A stretch of DNA of 64,000 nucleotides from Sanghuangporus weigelae (Eukaryota > Basidiomycota > Agaricomycetes > Hymenochaetales > Hymenochaetaceae): positions 930,001 through 994,000 of the forward strand of contig CP137319.1 in the NCBI GenBank assembly GCA_033182465.1. The letters are read 5' to 3'. Within the stretch, counting starts at the first letter, position 1. The number at the start of each line of letters is the position of its first letter. The notes beneath the pieces are model-generated. The model was not told the DNA's origin and ran no database searches. It saw only the letters and a list, made by a program, of their open reading frames with translations. This document shows positions 35,636-48,161 of the stretch, piece by piece. The translations under genes and the position numbers were made by a program.

Positions 35636-36092
35636 GGGTCTGTATGGTTGCTAGGCTTCCGTAACCGATAGGGTAATGGAGGAACCTTAATGTTTCATAG
35701 AAATCATTTCCATAAGCTTTATTTATGGCACACCTTAATTCGAATTACTCAAGTGTACCAGCAGGAGAGCAACACAAGAAGAATCCTCAAGTTTCGGCAC
35801 ATTCGACCTGCTCGAGCCAGATTCGTTATTTGATAAGCACCAGCAGTATGAATCTTGCGCCTTTCTGGACTTACGTCCAGGGCTCAAGGAAAGATATGAC
35901 TTCATGCTTGCATCCTGACAGAGTGACAATGAAGACTTCGGAACAGCTTTCGACTCCTGATTAACATAGCTGCAGAGTTTGAAAATTGTCGAAGTGTTAC
36001 ACAGGCGAGAGAAGGCAGAGTTATGGATAGCAAGCATGTACATAAGCCATACGGCATAATGCAGAGGACATAGTATGAAGGAGCTAGAGCAT
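35636..36092. other. Spacer downstream of RPL11
   Basis: No gene recognised; it probably includes the RPL11 3' untranslated region. Confidence 0.4.
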
Positions 36093-36795
36093 TTATTTCT
36101 ACGACACATAGTGAGCAAAAGGGAAAGGATCGAGCCATAATCACCACTCACAAGGATAATACCGTCAAAACGTTGCTTGAACCAAGCCATAGTATCCTCC
36201 TTCTTCACACGATGCTGGAACCCAATGCGAGCCCTCTTCGCCTTTCTCTTCGCAACACGTCCTCCTGGTCGACCCATCACAACATAAAAGTCCATACCGA
36301 AAATCCCAATGTTTGGGTCATACCGCGCACCCAAGTCGATATGTTCGGTGATACCGAAACCAAAATTCCCAGTCTCGCTGAAGTTCTTGCGGCGAAGTTC
36401 GTATTCCTTCACTTTCAGCCCTCGTTCGAGGATCTCTTCGGCCTTGGGCCCGCGGATCGTGACGTGTACGGCAATCTTCTCGTTTCGACGGATACCGAAG
36501 GTACGCACGGTGAATCGTGCTTTTGAGGTGACGGGTGTTTGACCGGTGAGCTGTTCCAACACCTTGGATGCTCGAGTGAGACGATCTCCAGACTCGCCCA
36601 CTGAGATGTCTGTTAGGAGATGAAACTTAGCATGTCTAGGCTACAAATGAAGGTAAAGAACGCACTGATGACGAGCTTGTCGATGCGAAGCTCCTTCATG
36701 GGGTTTACGGCCTGCGCGGTCTTGGAGTCGGCCTACACCAATACTGTCAATCTCTAGTCTCAGATTCTTTAAAACTAAAACTATAGACATACCAT
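36093..36795 (-). CDS. RPL11: 60S ribosomal protein uL5 (RPL11)
   Basis: Binds 5S rRNA and forms part of the central protuberance of the large ribosomal subunit. Exons: 36795-36793 (the ATG alone), 36732-36666, 36609-36152 and 36098-36093 (only AAA TAA). They total 534 nt, or 177 residues, normal for the family. Sequence: [93 protein letters not shown] and [12 protein letters not shown]. The unusually small first and last exons would be missed by simple frame finding: the uninterrupted frame runs on past the true donor at 36151 and gives a false tail. The exon joins are all GT-AG. Confidence 0.95.
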
Positions 36796-37555
36796 GGCGT
36801 CGAAGTGGTCTTGAGGGATGTTTGACGAAATCACGTAAACAGCATCGATTCTGACTCGAGACTGCTATACAGTTTTCAGAACACTGCACGTGACTAAAGA
36901 CTATTTATCTAATCTAAATTATTTATAAGCTAACTCTTTTTCATTTCAATTTCCAGCCACTCTAACCAACCGTTGTCGACATTACTTTCTGGAAATTCTA
37001 TGAGATGTGTCCTGTACAACGCTTGAAATCGCCGAATTCTTGAAGTCAATTTTACCTCATGACTACTGGTTGGCAGTGGGTGGTAAAGGACCTGCTACTG
37101 ACTCAGTCCTCACACGGGTCTGAGTCGCTCTCGAAGTCATGCCTATCTTCGGTCCATTTGCGCTTATTAATATTGTGGTTATCAAAACTGGCGAAACTAC
37201 TTCTGTTAGCTCAACGCTGGTGCTAATTTTGCTGATGCCACGACTAGCACTGGACTACAATTGAGCGTCTCCGGATCGTCGATCGTGCGGATCACTCTGG
37301 AGAGACATCTGGCAAATTACTGTGTCTCATACATCCGCGTCAAGCTTGCTCTTGCCTAGACTTGCCGCTTCAATTAACAATTAATTCCGGCTATTCCTTA
37401 TTGTACCCCAATTGTCTATTTCAAATTGGAAAGCAAGATGAGGCTGGTTCGGAAAGTGGCTGGGTGTGGGGAACCGAGGCTGGTCGGAAACTCTATATAT
37501 TACCTGCCTTATCCTGCCTTATTCTGCTATCAAGTTTAGCACGGCCATCGACGCG
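36796..37555. other. Divergent intergenic region
   Basis: About 760 bp between RPL11 (leftward) and the hypothetical gene at 37651. No gene was recognised; it should hold both promoters. Confidence 0.45.
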
Positions 37556-37563
37556 TATAAAAA
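37556..37563 (+). promoter_or_regulatory. TATA box of the hypothetical gene at 37651
   Basis: TATAAAAA, 95 bp before the proposed start codon and followed by a C/T-rich leader. Confidence 0.5.
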
Positions 37564-37650
37564 TCCTACCCGAACATTCTCTATCTTTATCCAAACACAT
37601 ACTCTTACCCTCATTACCCACTCGCTCACCCATACTCTGTGTTTGCCGAG

Positions 37651-38598
37651 ATGTTCGCCTCTGCACGTACTGCTGCAGCTGCTCCTCTCGCCTCCCCGTC
37701 CTTGAAGCACGTCTTCGAGCTTACGCATACTGCGCATGCACATGTCCATTCTCATGGTCCTCTTGTTGGCCTTGGTATACGTGTCTCGCCGACTATGTCG
37801 TCTTCGACTTTGGTTGGTAGTGCACCGCCGAATGATCTGTATATGCCGTCTGGTTCTGGTCAGCCTAGGGGCCGACCTGTTTTCCAACGTATGGAGAGTT
37901 CCGCTGTGACTCTCGTCCCGCCGACACCTCGCCTTCAGGCAGCAGCGACGCTTCCCTCAGTCTTCCCACCTTTACTCTTGACCCCAATGGGCAATCATTC
38001 GCCCCTTGCCGAGGGGTATTTCTCCGACGACAATGATTCATCGGAGAATAAAGAGGCGATTGCTAGTGGTAGTCAGTCAATGGTCAGTCCTCTTCTTCTG
38101 GATAACAACGGAAGCAGTCATACTGAATATTGTTTTGATTAGGTCAATCATGCGACGTGTAGTCGTCGTTTTGCTGCCACGAATAACATTCGGTCGACGC
38201 TGCGCTCTACCCTTCTCAACAACACCGCGCATGCAATTGAAGTTGAACGCATCGGGCTCGGTATATCTGAGCTCTCGCTTAATACATTCACATCCAACCG
38301 GATCGACTCTGAATCAGAGTTGTCCATGCCGATCCGTAATCGTAAACGGATGATGACACGGCTTCGCCGAGTCGGATTCAGCACGCGTGCATATGTTATC
38401 GGTTCGCTGAATAGAAGCATGGACGACGGTTATAATGCAGATGCCGAAACTGACGACGAGGACGGCACTAATGAAGTCGAACTCTATAAACGTCGGCACA
38501 CCGATTTTGCTTTGAATCGCATTAATGGACTCCGCTTGTGCAATGACCGTGTTCACACCCCCTTCTACGCACCTAATGGCGGAATGTCCTGGCTCTAG
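37651..38598 (+). CDS. Hypothetical protein, probably fungal-specific
   Basis: ATG 37651 starts MFASARTAAAAPLASPSLK. An His-rich stretch (HTAHAHVHSHG) and a Ser/Pro-rich region follow. A 60-bp GT-AG intron after SGSQSM joins in frame to VNHATCSRRFAATNN. The second exon has a basic patch (PIRNRKRMMTRLRRVGFS), an acidic stretch (DAETDDEDGTNE) and the end NRINGLRLCNDRVHTPFYA before a TAG at 38596-38598. The total is about 295 residues. I recognise no family. The TATA box, the intron and compositional consistency across it support a real gene. The pattern (basic patch, acidic patch, low complexity) would suit a regulatory or nuclear protein, but that is a guess. Confidence 0.65.
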
Positions 38599-39099
38599 TA
38601 GTTGGGCGTTGATATTCTCGCCTTGTAGAAGGGATGCTTACTCAATGGACTATGCCTGTAAGTTCGGTGACTCGAAGCATTTTCAAGGTGCTGATTATTT
38701 TGCTTCGGTAGATTCTTTCACCTTCCTTCCCCCCCCCCCAATTTCTTTTCTTGTCCTCTGCATAAAGTTAATTGAAACAAAAACAGACAAAAAGCCAAAG
38801 TCAAATAGCCAAATACCGTAGATGAACATGTACCCGACTGGCGGACATGTATCACAGAAATACACAGTAGACATAGCGTGCAAATTTAAATGCTATCATC
38901 ATCAAAAAAAATTGAGTGAGACCTGAATGTGAAAGACGGAAGCAAATGAGGTCCCGGGTATGTGATTGTAATTACATCGATTGAAAATAGGAACAAAAAA
39001 GAAGAAAGACGGCGTAAAAAGAAAGAAACTTCAATTTGTGCACCACGTGGTCTCACACAAAGAGGCTTGCGTCGATCACCCATTTGTTCTCAGCAGGCT
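38599..39099. other. Intergenic region with homopolymer run
   Basis: No gene recognised. A run of about ten C residues lies near 38731-38740 and A-rich stretches near 38765-38800 and 38990. Confidence 0.45.
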
Positions 39100-39901
39100 A
39101 TGGCTTCGTCTCTCAACCCTCATCGTACTATTTCAGGTCTGCGATTCGTCCTTCCTCTCCTTGAGAAGTAACTTACTCTTCTACAAAAAGGCTTCTTACT
39201 CCCATCTATCCACTCTTTCCCTGCATTCTTCACGTGGGTGCTTCAGCTAAGGTCTCCAAATACAGGTTAGGGTCTAACATGGAAACACGGAAGTCAGCAG
39301 AAGAATGTCAAGACGCAGGCAACTAGCACAGAGCAATGGATGAGATTGATTCTTTCCTATGCTCGCCATCGTAACTTGTTCTTTCTTCGAGTGGAGGACG
39401 CAGATAATGTCGGTGGAGAGTGGGATGAGATCTTGCGGAACGAGCGAATAAATCGTGCGTGTATGATCTTCAACATACGGAGATATGAGCTTACACGGTA
39501 ACTTAAAGGCCGGGTACTTCCCGATTTCCTTCAGTTTCTGCTCGAACAGCTAGTGGCAAAGAACATGGCTGCGTACGAGCCCGTCAAGCAGACCCGATCT
39601 GTATTACTTTACTGGAGAACACCGGAAGAATGGGGTGAAGTGTTGCATGAATGGGTACGTCTTGTCCGGTGTTGCCCTCCATGCGTATGCTGATGAGACA
39701 CAGGCGACAATCACTGGGCAGCTGAATACGATCCTTACGTTTTATGAAATTTCGGATCCGCCCGTACCATCAGCGCTATCTGGAATACCAGATGTTCTCC
39801 TGCGTCGCGCAGTTGCGTCTCTGGCACGTACAGGTCGCGCACAGCTTATTGCAGTTTCTGATGGTGAGGGAGTACGTTTATTCCCGGGTAATCCTCGATA
39901 G
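39100..39901 (+). CDS. VPS25: ESCRT-II subunit Vps25
   Basis: Part of the endosomal ESCRT-II complex (two Vps25 per Vps22/Vps36) that sorts ubiquitylated cargo into multivesicular bodies. Proposed start ATG 39100 (MASSLNPHRTIS), with an intron to GFLLPSIHSFPAFFT, the usual opening aromatic/proline segment. Then come QWMRLILSYARHRNLFFL, an intron after NERIN, RVLPDFLQFLLEQLVAKNM, RSVLLYWRTPEEWGEVLHEW, an intron, and TITGQLNTILTFYEI...LLRRAVASLARTGRAQLI...GEGVRLFPGN. Two winged-helix domains are thus present. The join between FFT and LTWKHGSQQ near 39230-39265 was not resolved cleanly: the evident acceptor (GGTTAG) has the wrong phase for the best donor, so exon 2 limits are uncertain. Confidence 0.85.
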
Positions 39902-41037
39902 AGCGGATATGTAGATAGGGTGAGCACGTTACGTATCAAATATTGATAACATGCCTCTTTCTTAGTAGACACCAATTTGTATCGATAGTACCTTCTATGG
40001 TGGCAGTTGTTCTGCAGGCAGCCCTGATTGCATCATACCTAGCTTCTCAAAAGCAAGCTTGAAGCTATGAAGTATCCGAGAAAGGCATCAGCTGATTAAC
40101 GTCTATTCCCGGTAACGGTTTATGTATCACACATATCAGTGAGCACATACACCGCTCTTCCTGGCTCGTAACAGGAACTCAAGTACATCCACGTTCATCC
40201 TTCAAATCCTGGGAATTTCGATCTACGGCAATTCTAGATGAAACTGCATGCCGACAGCGTGTGATATATAATTGCAGAACTGTAATACGTGTTACTCTAC
40301 AGTACAGGAGACGCGTGTGATTGATCCGTGAGTGTCTCGGCGTCCCCAGACGCTCCAGACCCTGTAGCCGTACCACGTTTGTAGCTGCGCTTCTCTGTTA
40401 CTCCACACTTCCTGTCTTCTCGTGAACTGTGAAAGTAACTGCACAAGGCAAACTCATGGGGAAAAACGGATCATAAATAGCTTCCGGGGTTCGGGAAAGA
40501 CGATAACGTGCCTGGTACCTCCAAAGCGGAGAGTAGGGCCTATAGAATTTTGGATTGTGAGCAGCCGAGTTCAAGTGCCTTTTAAGGAGAGATCATCGGT
40601 TTTCCGTGACCATCATGTCTCAAACGATAGAAGCGATCAAATTCCGACAGGTCGAGCCTAACTCTAACTTCGTGGGAGATCGTTCCTTTTTGTATGTTCT
40701 TGGATTTCTTTGACAACGACTCGTTTCTCTAACAGCATGATGCAGAGGTACATGATGACTGTGACAAAAAATGCCTATCAGTTGTCTGTTGAAAAGAAAA
40801 GATTGAAATAGGAGGTTTACGGCAATGATCGAAGGAGTTTGCGCGGAAGAACTTGTTCTAAATTCAAAATAATATCCGAAATGAGCGATCTGACACTCAG
40901 CCCTAGTGCGTCAGGACCCACGGATTCACTCTTCCACCGTCCACATCTATCATCTATCATTCTCTCCCAGTCTTGAGCGACCTGTCTTCGCTCACCCATC
41001 CGCATGTTCAAAGGCTGACAGTGACCTCCCAAATTCA
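39902..41037. other. Long intergenic region upstream of the histidine kinase
   Basis: About 1.1 kb. Short frames here do not look coding. An extra 5' exon of the downstream kinase gene cannot be excluded between about 40880 and 41037. Confidence 0.45.
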
Positions 41038-44000
41038 ATGCCCTACTTCAGCTCCGTTCAGAATGCGACGGAGCAGAAATTCGCGTCGGGTTCGAATCAA
41101 CAGATCGCCGCTGAAGAACCTCGAATAATCGGCAAAGATATCCCGTCCTTAAACCATGAAGATAATCCACTGGAAGAGAAGCGCTCTCCCGAGACCACAG
41201 GACCTCTGCCCTCACAGCGACCTGTAGATGCCTCGTCTTTGTCTGAAAATACACTTGCCACGAGAGCGAAGCAGAAGAAGAGTCTGCGTTTCGAGCAAGG
41301 CCTTCGTGTGCATTGGGCGCGCATCATGAGGAGAGTTGGCGGACAAGAAAATGAAACTACCGATTCTGCGCTTGGCGAAAGCACTGAACAGGGAGATGCC
41401 GAGGTGTTTGGCGCCTGGGAACGACGAGCGGATGTTGAAGAAGACGAAGCGGACGATGAGAAGTCGGTAGACGAGGTCGTCGTCGATCGCTCATGGGGAC
41501 GCTCAGGAACTATCAGCGAATCAGTATCAGACGATGAAGACGGCTTGAAGTCAAGTGGTGTCGCTCGTAACTCAAAGAGCGCCGACAACAGCGGCACTTC
41601 AACCAGTGGCGATTTTGATGGCCATAATCATCCGTCCCACGGTTTCTGGAGTTCCTGCCTGCTGCTGACTATAATTCGGTGGAGGCTATGGCCTGCAGCC
41701 GTTGCTTTCTTCTCTCCAAGATTTCCGAATCAGAAATCTGAGGACCACTACAAAAAGGAAATATGGTTTCAGAGCAAAGTATGTATATTTTTATTTATTA
41801 ATTATGCATGTCTTCTCATGGAGTCCGTAGCCGCTAGCCTTGTGGTCTGCCTTGTTCTTCGTCATTAATTGGGTATTGGGTTGTGCTCTGTTACCGAGAC
41901 CTTTTTCAATCGCCGATAATATATATTTCTTTGGAGTGAGTTAGATCAGCTTTCGTATCTTCTATCTTCGCTGCTGATTCTTGACTTAAGGTTGCTCCAG
42001 TGCTTACGCTCCCTATTCCTTTTCTCGTCATGTTCGACTTCGCTCGTGATAGGCCATACATATACAATACTTTCGTCGTCATATCCACTTGGTCCTGGTC
42101 GGTATTTCAAGTCATTTATATGTAAGTTTAACATTTGCTTCCTGGTGAAAGTCACATTTATTCCCTTCAGTTATATTTGCGGTTACTACTCTGGTCAACA
42201 TAAGTATGGCCTTTCATGCGGAAATAAAGACTTTCTGAGTCTTTTCTAGTAAATATCTTCTTTGTCTTCGCGTTGATCAGCTTCTTGTGACTGACAGCGC
42301 GCCTCAAGTTACACGTCAGGATTACAGACGATTGCTCTCTTCGGTCTTAAGCTCAACCGTTTTCCCGCTATGCTGGGTGCAATTGTCTTCCTTGTAATGT
42401 GCGTCTATCAGTGACTCCACGGTGCGCGCTACTCACTCGATCTGCTTGGATTCTAGGTCCGCTTCCATGGTTATTCCATTCCGGATTAGCTGGATTAGGA
42501 GTGGGTGTTTTCCACATCTACCGTATATCTTTACTCGGGACTAATGACTGACATAACTTTACCTACCCGGCATCAAGACGACTTGAATTTCCTCATATTT
42601 CAGGCATTTTTGCTGTATATTCACTACATGAAGGAAGTCGTACGTCTTATCTACTATTTTGCGAGAGACGATCAGCTGATTGTTCGCTTCCAGGGAGAAC
42701 GAAGATTGTTCCTGCTGCGCGATCAGCTAAAAATGCAATTCAAGGCTACGCAAAAGGCACAGATGAACGAACGAAAGGCGTCAGAATCCAAGCGCCGTCT
42801 CACATCGTGAGTCGATTGGTCTCTTTCTATAGCGCCTGCAGTAATCGACAGCTCGTTTGATCAGATATGTATTCCATGATAAGTTTATTTTGGTTCTTTT
42901 TTCACACGGGGCGTTATTCTCATGCTTCATTGGGATGATTGTACAGGTGCGAGTCCCGCTAAACACTGCGCGTAAGTACAGAGCTCTGTTATTTCTTCAC
43001 GGGCAAGTATTGAATATCTTCAAATAGTTATCGCGGTCCAGAATATGGAAGCAACGGACATGATCCAGAAGGACCAGGAAGTCGAATTCTCGGCGCTCTC
43101 TGGCAGTTTGAGTATGATGTCCAAAGGTGTGCATATTTGCCGCGCCTCAGTTATCCATGGTGGTCCTGATTACTTGTTCTCGTTTTGTTCATCAGTGCTA
43201 AACGATGTGTTGGACTTGTGAGTTTCCCGCGTTTTGCTCAAAGACCTTTACTGACAGGTCGCTCCAGCAATCGAATGGATAGTGGTTTGCTGGAATCCGT
43301 CTCTATGGTTTGTACCAATTTGCACATGTTACTATGATACTGAAATCGAATTTATTCTAGCCATATGCGTTCCATGCGGTCATGCGGTCAATGTTCATTC
43401 CTCTCCAGTTGGCAACCAATGCAAGGCAGTTGAAGTTCGTCACTGAGCTGGATAACGCAATAGACATAGTAAGCACTGCACTATCTGGTTCGCAAGTATG
43501 CATCTGAAATATCTGAAGATCGCACGGCGTGCTGTCTGGGATAGCTTGGCAGCTCAAAACAAACTTGTAGTCCGCGACGGCATTGATACGTTCGAGAAGG
43601 AGTTAGAAGCTTATCCTGATGAGGACGGTGTCGTTGTCGGTGACGAGATGCGTCTTAGGCAGATTGTAACGAACCTTGTTAGTAACGCCTGCAAATTTAC
43701 CCCCGCAGGCGGCACTCTCACAGTACGCACCCGGCTCATCTCGCCATATTCATCCCATGGTACGAGTGAGCGACAAGGCACACGGTCAAACACAGATACT
43801 TCTATGACAGTTATTTCGCACGCTCGATCCGCAGATGTTGACCTTGAGAAGGGTGAATATACGGGTCTGTCGGCGAAGACTCTTGATCAGCACAACGCAT
43901 CCCACCGAAAACGCTCGGCTTTGGACCGAATTGTTGTTCGTATTGAAGTATGCGACACGGGTTATGGCATCAAAGCAAAGGACATTGCAAAGGGCAAACT

Positions 44001-45419
44001 GTTCTGTGAGCCTTATGTTTGCGATCAAGCCTTAGATGTTGTTAACGCAATGTTGAACAGCTGCATTTAATCAGACTGAGCAGGGCAGACTACAGGGAGG
44101 CAAAGGTACCGGTCTAGGGCTCGCTCTTGTACGACATATCGTCTCGCTAAGCGGTGGAAGACTTGGTCTTCAATCAAAGGTTGGAGTCGGATCGACTTTC
44201 TGGGTTGAACTTCGTAGGTCTTTATCGTTCACCCCTGAGCTATTAGCTTACGCATATACTCACAGCTCTCGGAGTCGGTAAGAAGGCCGCTGGAGGTACT
44301 ATTAGTTCAGGACCGAATTCCGATCGTGCTGGTCCGACCGTTATAGTTGCAGCAAGGCCGAAGATTAACCCTACGCAGACCGCTACGAAGTCAGCTAGTG
44401 GGTCCATTGCTATTTCGCAAGCTCCGGAAAGAAGTCTCGGGCATTCAGATACTATCGTCGGCAGCAGCAATTCTGTTGGACGAGTGTCGCAGTCATCGTC
44501 AGCTTTGAAAAGTCTAATGGATCAAGGTCGGTTTTCCGGGTACGCTTTGCGGCACAACATTGAATTAGACTTTTAACAGGTGGTCTGGTTGAGCTCGGAA
44601 CAACTGATTCCGGACGAATACCGACACGCAGTATAGGCGATCCGTCCACAGGAACAGATGCTGGAAGTCTGGTTGGGGACCCACCGTCCCCTCAAGAACA
44701 AAGTGAAGTAGCTCAGCGTACAGAAGAGTACAAGAGAATCTCACCAGCTCCGACCGAGCGTCCATCGCATGTGGACCTGCCGGAACGACCATCATTCGGG
44801 CAGTCTACCAGTGTACCGCGTTCCGCGAATCCAGCTTCTGAAAATAAGAACGCGACTGCATTGCATCCTCCGTTACGTATCTTAGTGGTGGATGACGATC
44901 AGCTGACGCGGAAGCTGATGAAACGGATGCTGCAACGGCTCGGCTGTGTAGTTTCCACTGCTGAGAACGGGCAGATTGCGTTTGATCTCATTACTGGTGA
45001 TGGAAGCACGCCTGCATCGGATGCGGGTGAAGTTCCGGGGCAAGTAGCAGCAGCATCAACAAGCACCCCATTACAGCGCGACTTTGACGGTCCGCGGTAC
45101 GAGTTAGTATTTCTCGACAACCAAATGCCTGTTCTCTCCGGACTTGACCTCGTCAAAAAGCTGCGCGACCTCGGTCGAAGAGACTTTGTTGTTGGAGTCA
45201 CGGGCAATGCGTTGATATCTGACCAGGAAGAGTATCAAGAAGCTGGAGTTGACTAGTAAGTGTCTCGCCTTGCTGTCGATATTTTACGTATGCTAATGGC
45301 ACGTGTGCTTTAGTGTTATCACAAAGCCCGTTTTCGAAATCAGTCTAAAAAGCATGATTGCACTCGCTGCTGAGCGGCGGAAGAATGGCGAGCCCTCACC
45401 GAGGCTCATTAATTCTTGA
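41038..45419 (+). CDS. Membrane-bound hybrid histidine kinase with C-terminal receiver domain
   Basis: Sensor kinase of a His-to-Asp phosphorelay. Order: acidic cytosolic N-terminus (about 41038-41740); several membrane segments spread over small exons (WSALFFVINWVLGCALLP, APVLTLPIPFLVMFDFARD, TFVVISTWSWSVFQVIY and others to about 42650); a helical linker and the H-box region (RLTSYVFH..., RVPLNTALIAVQNMEA, 42860-43070); DVLDFNRMDSG; the ATPase domain with N-box NLVSNACKFTP, G1 VCDTGYGI and G2 GKGTGLGLALVRHIV; a Ser-rich linker; and a receiver with VVDDDQLTRKLM, phospho-acceptor Asp in FLDNQMPVLSG, VTGNA and YVITKP. The H-box His is at 42875-42877 but is followed by Asp and an awkward splice site (see findings). 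The start at ATG 41038 is provisional. Confidence 0.85.
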
Positions 45420-45804
45420 GATCTTTGTATGTCGTCTCTCGTAGTTCCTTTTTTGCAGTTTTGTCCTTGCTTTGGTTTAGCTTTGGTTTTGCTTTGCTTC
45501 GGGTTGTATCTGATTTCGCATCTTGCATCGGAGACACACATCTATCATACTGTTTATCTGTAATATGTCGCTGTGATGTGTATACGATTAGTCGCTGCCG
45601 TATGTACTCTACGTTTGTGCTCATCTCTGCTCACATTCTTTTTTCTTATCGAGTGCTAAAATACTGTGATTGAACGCATGATTTAGGGTGGGTCTGTTGA
45701 GGACTGGATCATCGCGAGTTCCCGTCGCACGTGGCCGAGCACGGCTTGACTGCACGAAGTTGGTGGACGCTCAGTTAATAACCCTCTCTCCATCTGTCTT
45801 CATC
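45420..45804. other. Spacer between the histidine kinase and the Ran-binding protein
   Basis: About 385 bp, T-rich with GGTTTTGC-like words near 45480. No gene was recognised. Confidence 0.4.
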
Positions 45805-48161
45805 ATGTCCCAGCAAGACTCGCAAGACGTTCAGCATGCACCTGGCAACAATGGCATTGAGTCGCGCGATGCTTCGCCGACACCACTGAGCCCCGACGAT
45901 CTAGACACAGGTGAGATGCAGCGTATCAACCATTGTTCAACGTCCGACCGTTATCGACAATAACACGCGTCGTCCCAGACTCCAAGGGATCCAGAAAGCG
46001 CGAACGTGAGGTCTCGCTCGAGCCGGCCACTCCGAAGGTGCGTAGCGACGTTTCTGTGCGTGTCAATAAAGTGGCTCATCGAACTTCTTTTGCTTGCTCA
46101 CCCTCACGCAGGCGGACGAGTCGGCTTCGGAGGACACGAAAGAACGAAGAACGCCCGCGCCGAAGAAGAAGAATCGCATGGCGCTGGATCCGACAAAGGA
46201 GGAGGATGAGACTCCTCCGGAATCACCAACGAAGGTCTCGGTGGATCTGTCAACCTCACCACCGTATGAGTCGAAGGTTCGGCAAATCAGTCGGAAGGTT
46301 CGTGGGATGAAGTGGGATGACAAGGAAAGACCAGCACCTGAATTCTCTCAGGATACACAAGAGACCATTGAAGAACCCAAGGCAAGCAATGAGAATGGCG
46401 ATCTCCAACCTCCCGTAGAGATTTCACAAGACGAACGAATAGTGCCCGACGACAACGAACAAGCTGCATCTACGGAGCAACACGCTCCTCTTGCCGATGA
46501 TGAACCTCAAACACCTGTAGATATCATACCGGACTCGTCAAAGGAAGCAGGACCACCTCCGTCTACCACGCAAACCATAGAGTCTGATTCCGATGAACAA
46601 GAGAAGGGGCTGAAGCGTAAGATAGGCGAGCGACAGACAAGCGCCAGTCCCGAGGAGCAACCCGTCAAGGCTACTGCTGAGGCCCCAAAGCGTGCTCGTG
46701 ACGATAACGAAGAAGACACGAATCCGCGCGAAAGGAAGAGGCCTACCCCACCTCCCGAGGAACGGGAGGAGTGCACCTCTGACAGGGGCTCGCAGAATGG
46801 CAGCCCTCCAGCGACGGCCTCTGAGCCTGTCGCGCCTCAACCTAAAGTAATATGCTACACCTTTTTCTCTTATTACTTATACTGAATATATCTGTTTATT
46901 ATACAGGGTGGATTTCTGGCTTATGCAGCTACATCTTCACCGTTCGCACACGCCAAAGGGCCTTCTGTTTTCGGACAAAGGTCAACTCCATCTCCCAGCC
47001 CACTTGCTGGAACGAGCAATGGCGCGGCATCGAGCCTGTCTTCATCTTTTGGAGTAAAACCATCATCCCCCTTTGCAATTCCTAGCGGGAATAAAGTAGG
47101 CTCTGCATCGAAGTCTGTCTTTGGTTCCCCGTCGGCGTTCTCATCAAGTAATACACATTCGCCGAATAACCTCTCGACTTCTCCAGCTGGCATCAAACGA
47201 TCCGGATTTGAAGCATTTGCAGCCGCATCTTCACCTTTTGCCGCTGTTGCACGATCCAAGTCCCCAACTGGCGCTATCAGTTTAGCGCGAAGTAAAAGCC
47301 CAACACGACGAAGCGCGGCTAGCTCAATTAACGCCTTCAAGTCATATGTTGGTTCTGGAACCCAGAGCTTCTCCGCACCTTCACCACCTGTCAAGAAGCA
47401 GCGACATGACTCCGGTGATGATGCTGATGACGATAAGGCAAGCACAAGCAACGTGTTGAATGCTACCTCAAACGGTGCTAGTTCCGAGGAAAGTGAAGAG
47501 GAAGCCGACAAGCCGACATTTGCGGACCGACTTAGAGCAGAGCACAATACAGTGGAAAGCCACGATGGTAGTGAGGAAGATGAGAAGCCCATCGCTACGG
47601 AGCAAGAAGGTAAATTCTGTCTGATTTTCTATTCGACCTCTCTGGCCTTGCTCATCTTCATTGCCATTGGATTAGTCCATACCGGCGAGGAACAAGAAGA
47701 CACAGTCTTCCAAGTGCGCGGAAAGCTCTATGCTTTGAGCGAACAGAACGCGTGGAAGGAACGTGGAACGGGTCTATTAAAACTTAATGTGCGAAAGTCA
47801 GACGGAGGCGGGGCAAGACTGGGTATGTTGGCTTCTCGCTCCGAAGTATCTGCGGGGCTTATTAATTTAACACCATATCTTAGTTATGCGCAAGGAAGCT
47901 GTCTTCACGCTTCTGCTTAATGTCCCTCTTTTCAAGGGCATGCGGTGTAATCTGGCACAGGACCCGCGTTACGTGCGGTTTAGCTGCATAGAGGCCGAGA
48001 AGACTGTCCATTATAACATACGGGTAAGTTAAACATGCATACTTTGTGGAACAGATCTCATTCTTATACCTATGCAGCTGTCCAATGCAAAAGTCGCGGG
48101 AGAACTGTTGGAAGAAATCAACGCGAATATACCAAGCGACGAGCCGGACGACTCAGTTTGA
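45805..48161 (+). CDS. YRB2: Ran-binding protein of the Yrb2/RanBP3 type
   Basis: Nuclear cofactor for Crm1-dependent export that binds RanGTP. The first short exon MSQQDSQDVQHAPGNNG is followed by basic nuclear-signal-like patches (KGSRKREREVS, PAPKKKNRMA), a long acidic/Pro/Ser-rich region, and scattered FG dipeptides (SVFGQRS, SSFGVKP, SVFGSPS) as in yeast Yrb2. The C-terminal Ran-binding domain is spread over four small exons: EDTVFQVRGKLYALSEQNAW, KERGTGLLKLNVRKSDGG, LNVPLFKGMRCNLAQDPRYV and AEKTVHYNIR then LSNAKVAGELLEEI, ending at TGA 48159-48161. The single C-terminal domain with FG-containing N-terminus favours Yrb2/RanBP3 over RanBP1. Nup2 is the alternative. Confidence 0.85.

Noticed and set aside
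35735-36152. Long C-terminal extension of RPL11 in the uninterrupted frame
   Set aside because: It starts at a clear GTGAGT donor; splicing to AAA TAA at 36098 gives the normal length of the family.
40880-40980. ATG 40880 (MSDLTLSPS...) as start of the histidine kinase
   Set aside because: The frame ends after about 30 codons and the only evident intron join leads to a stop, so ATG 41038 was preferred.
41085-41100. GGGTTCGAATC resembling a tRNA T-arm
   Set aside because: It lies in the coding exon of the histidine kinase and no cloverleaf can be formed around it.
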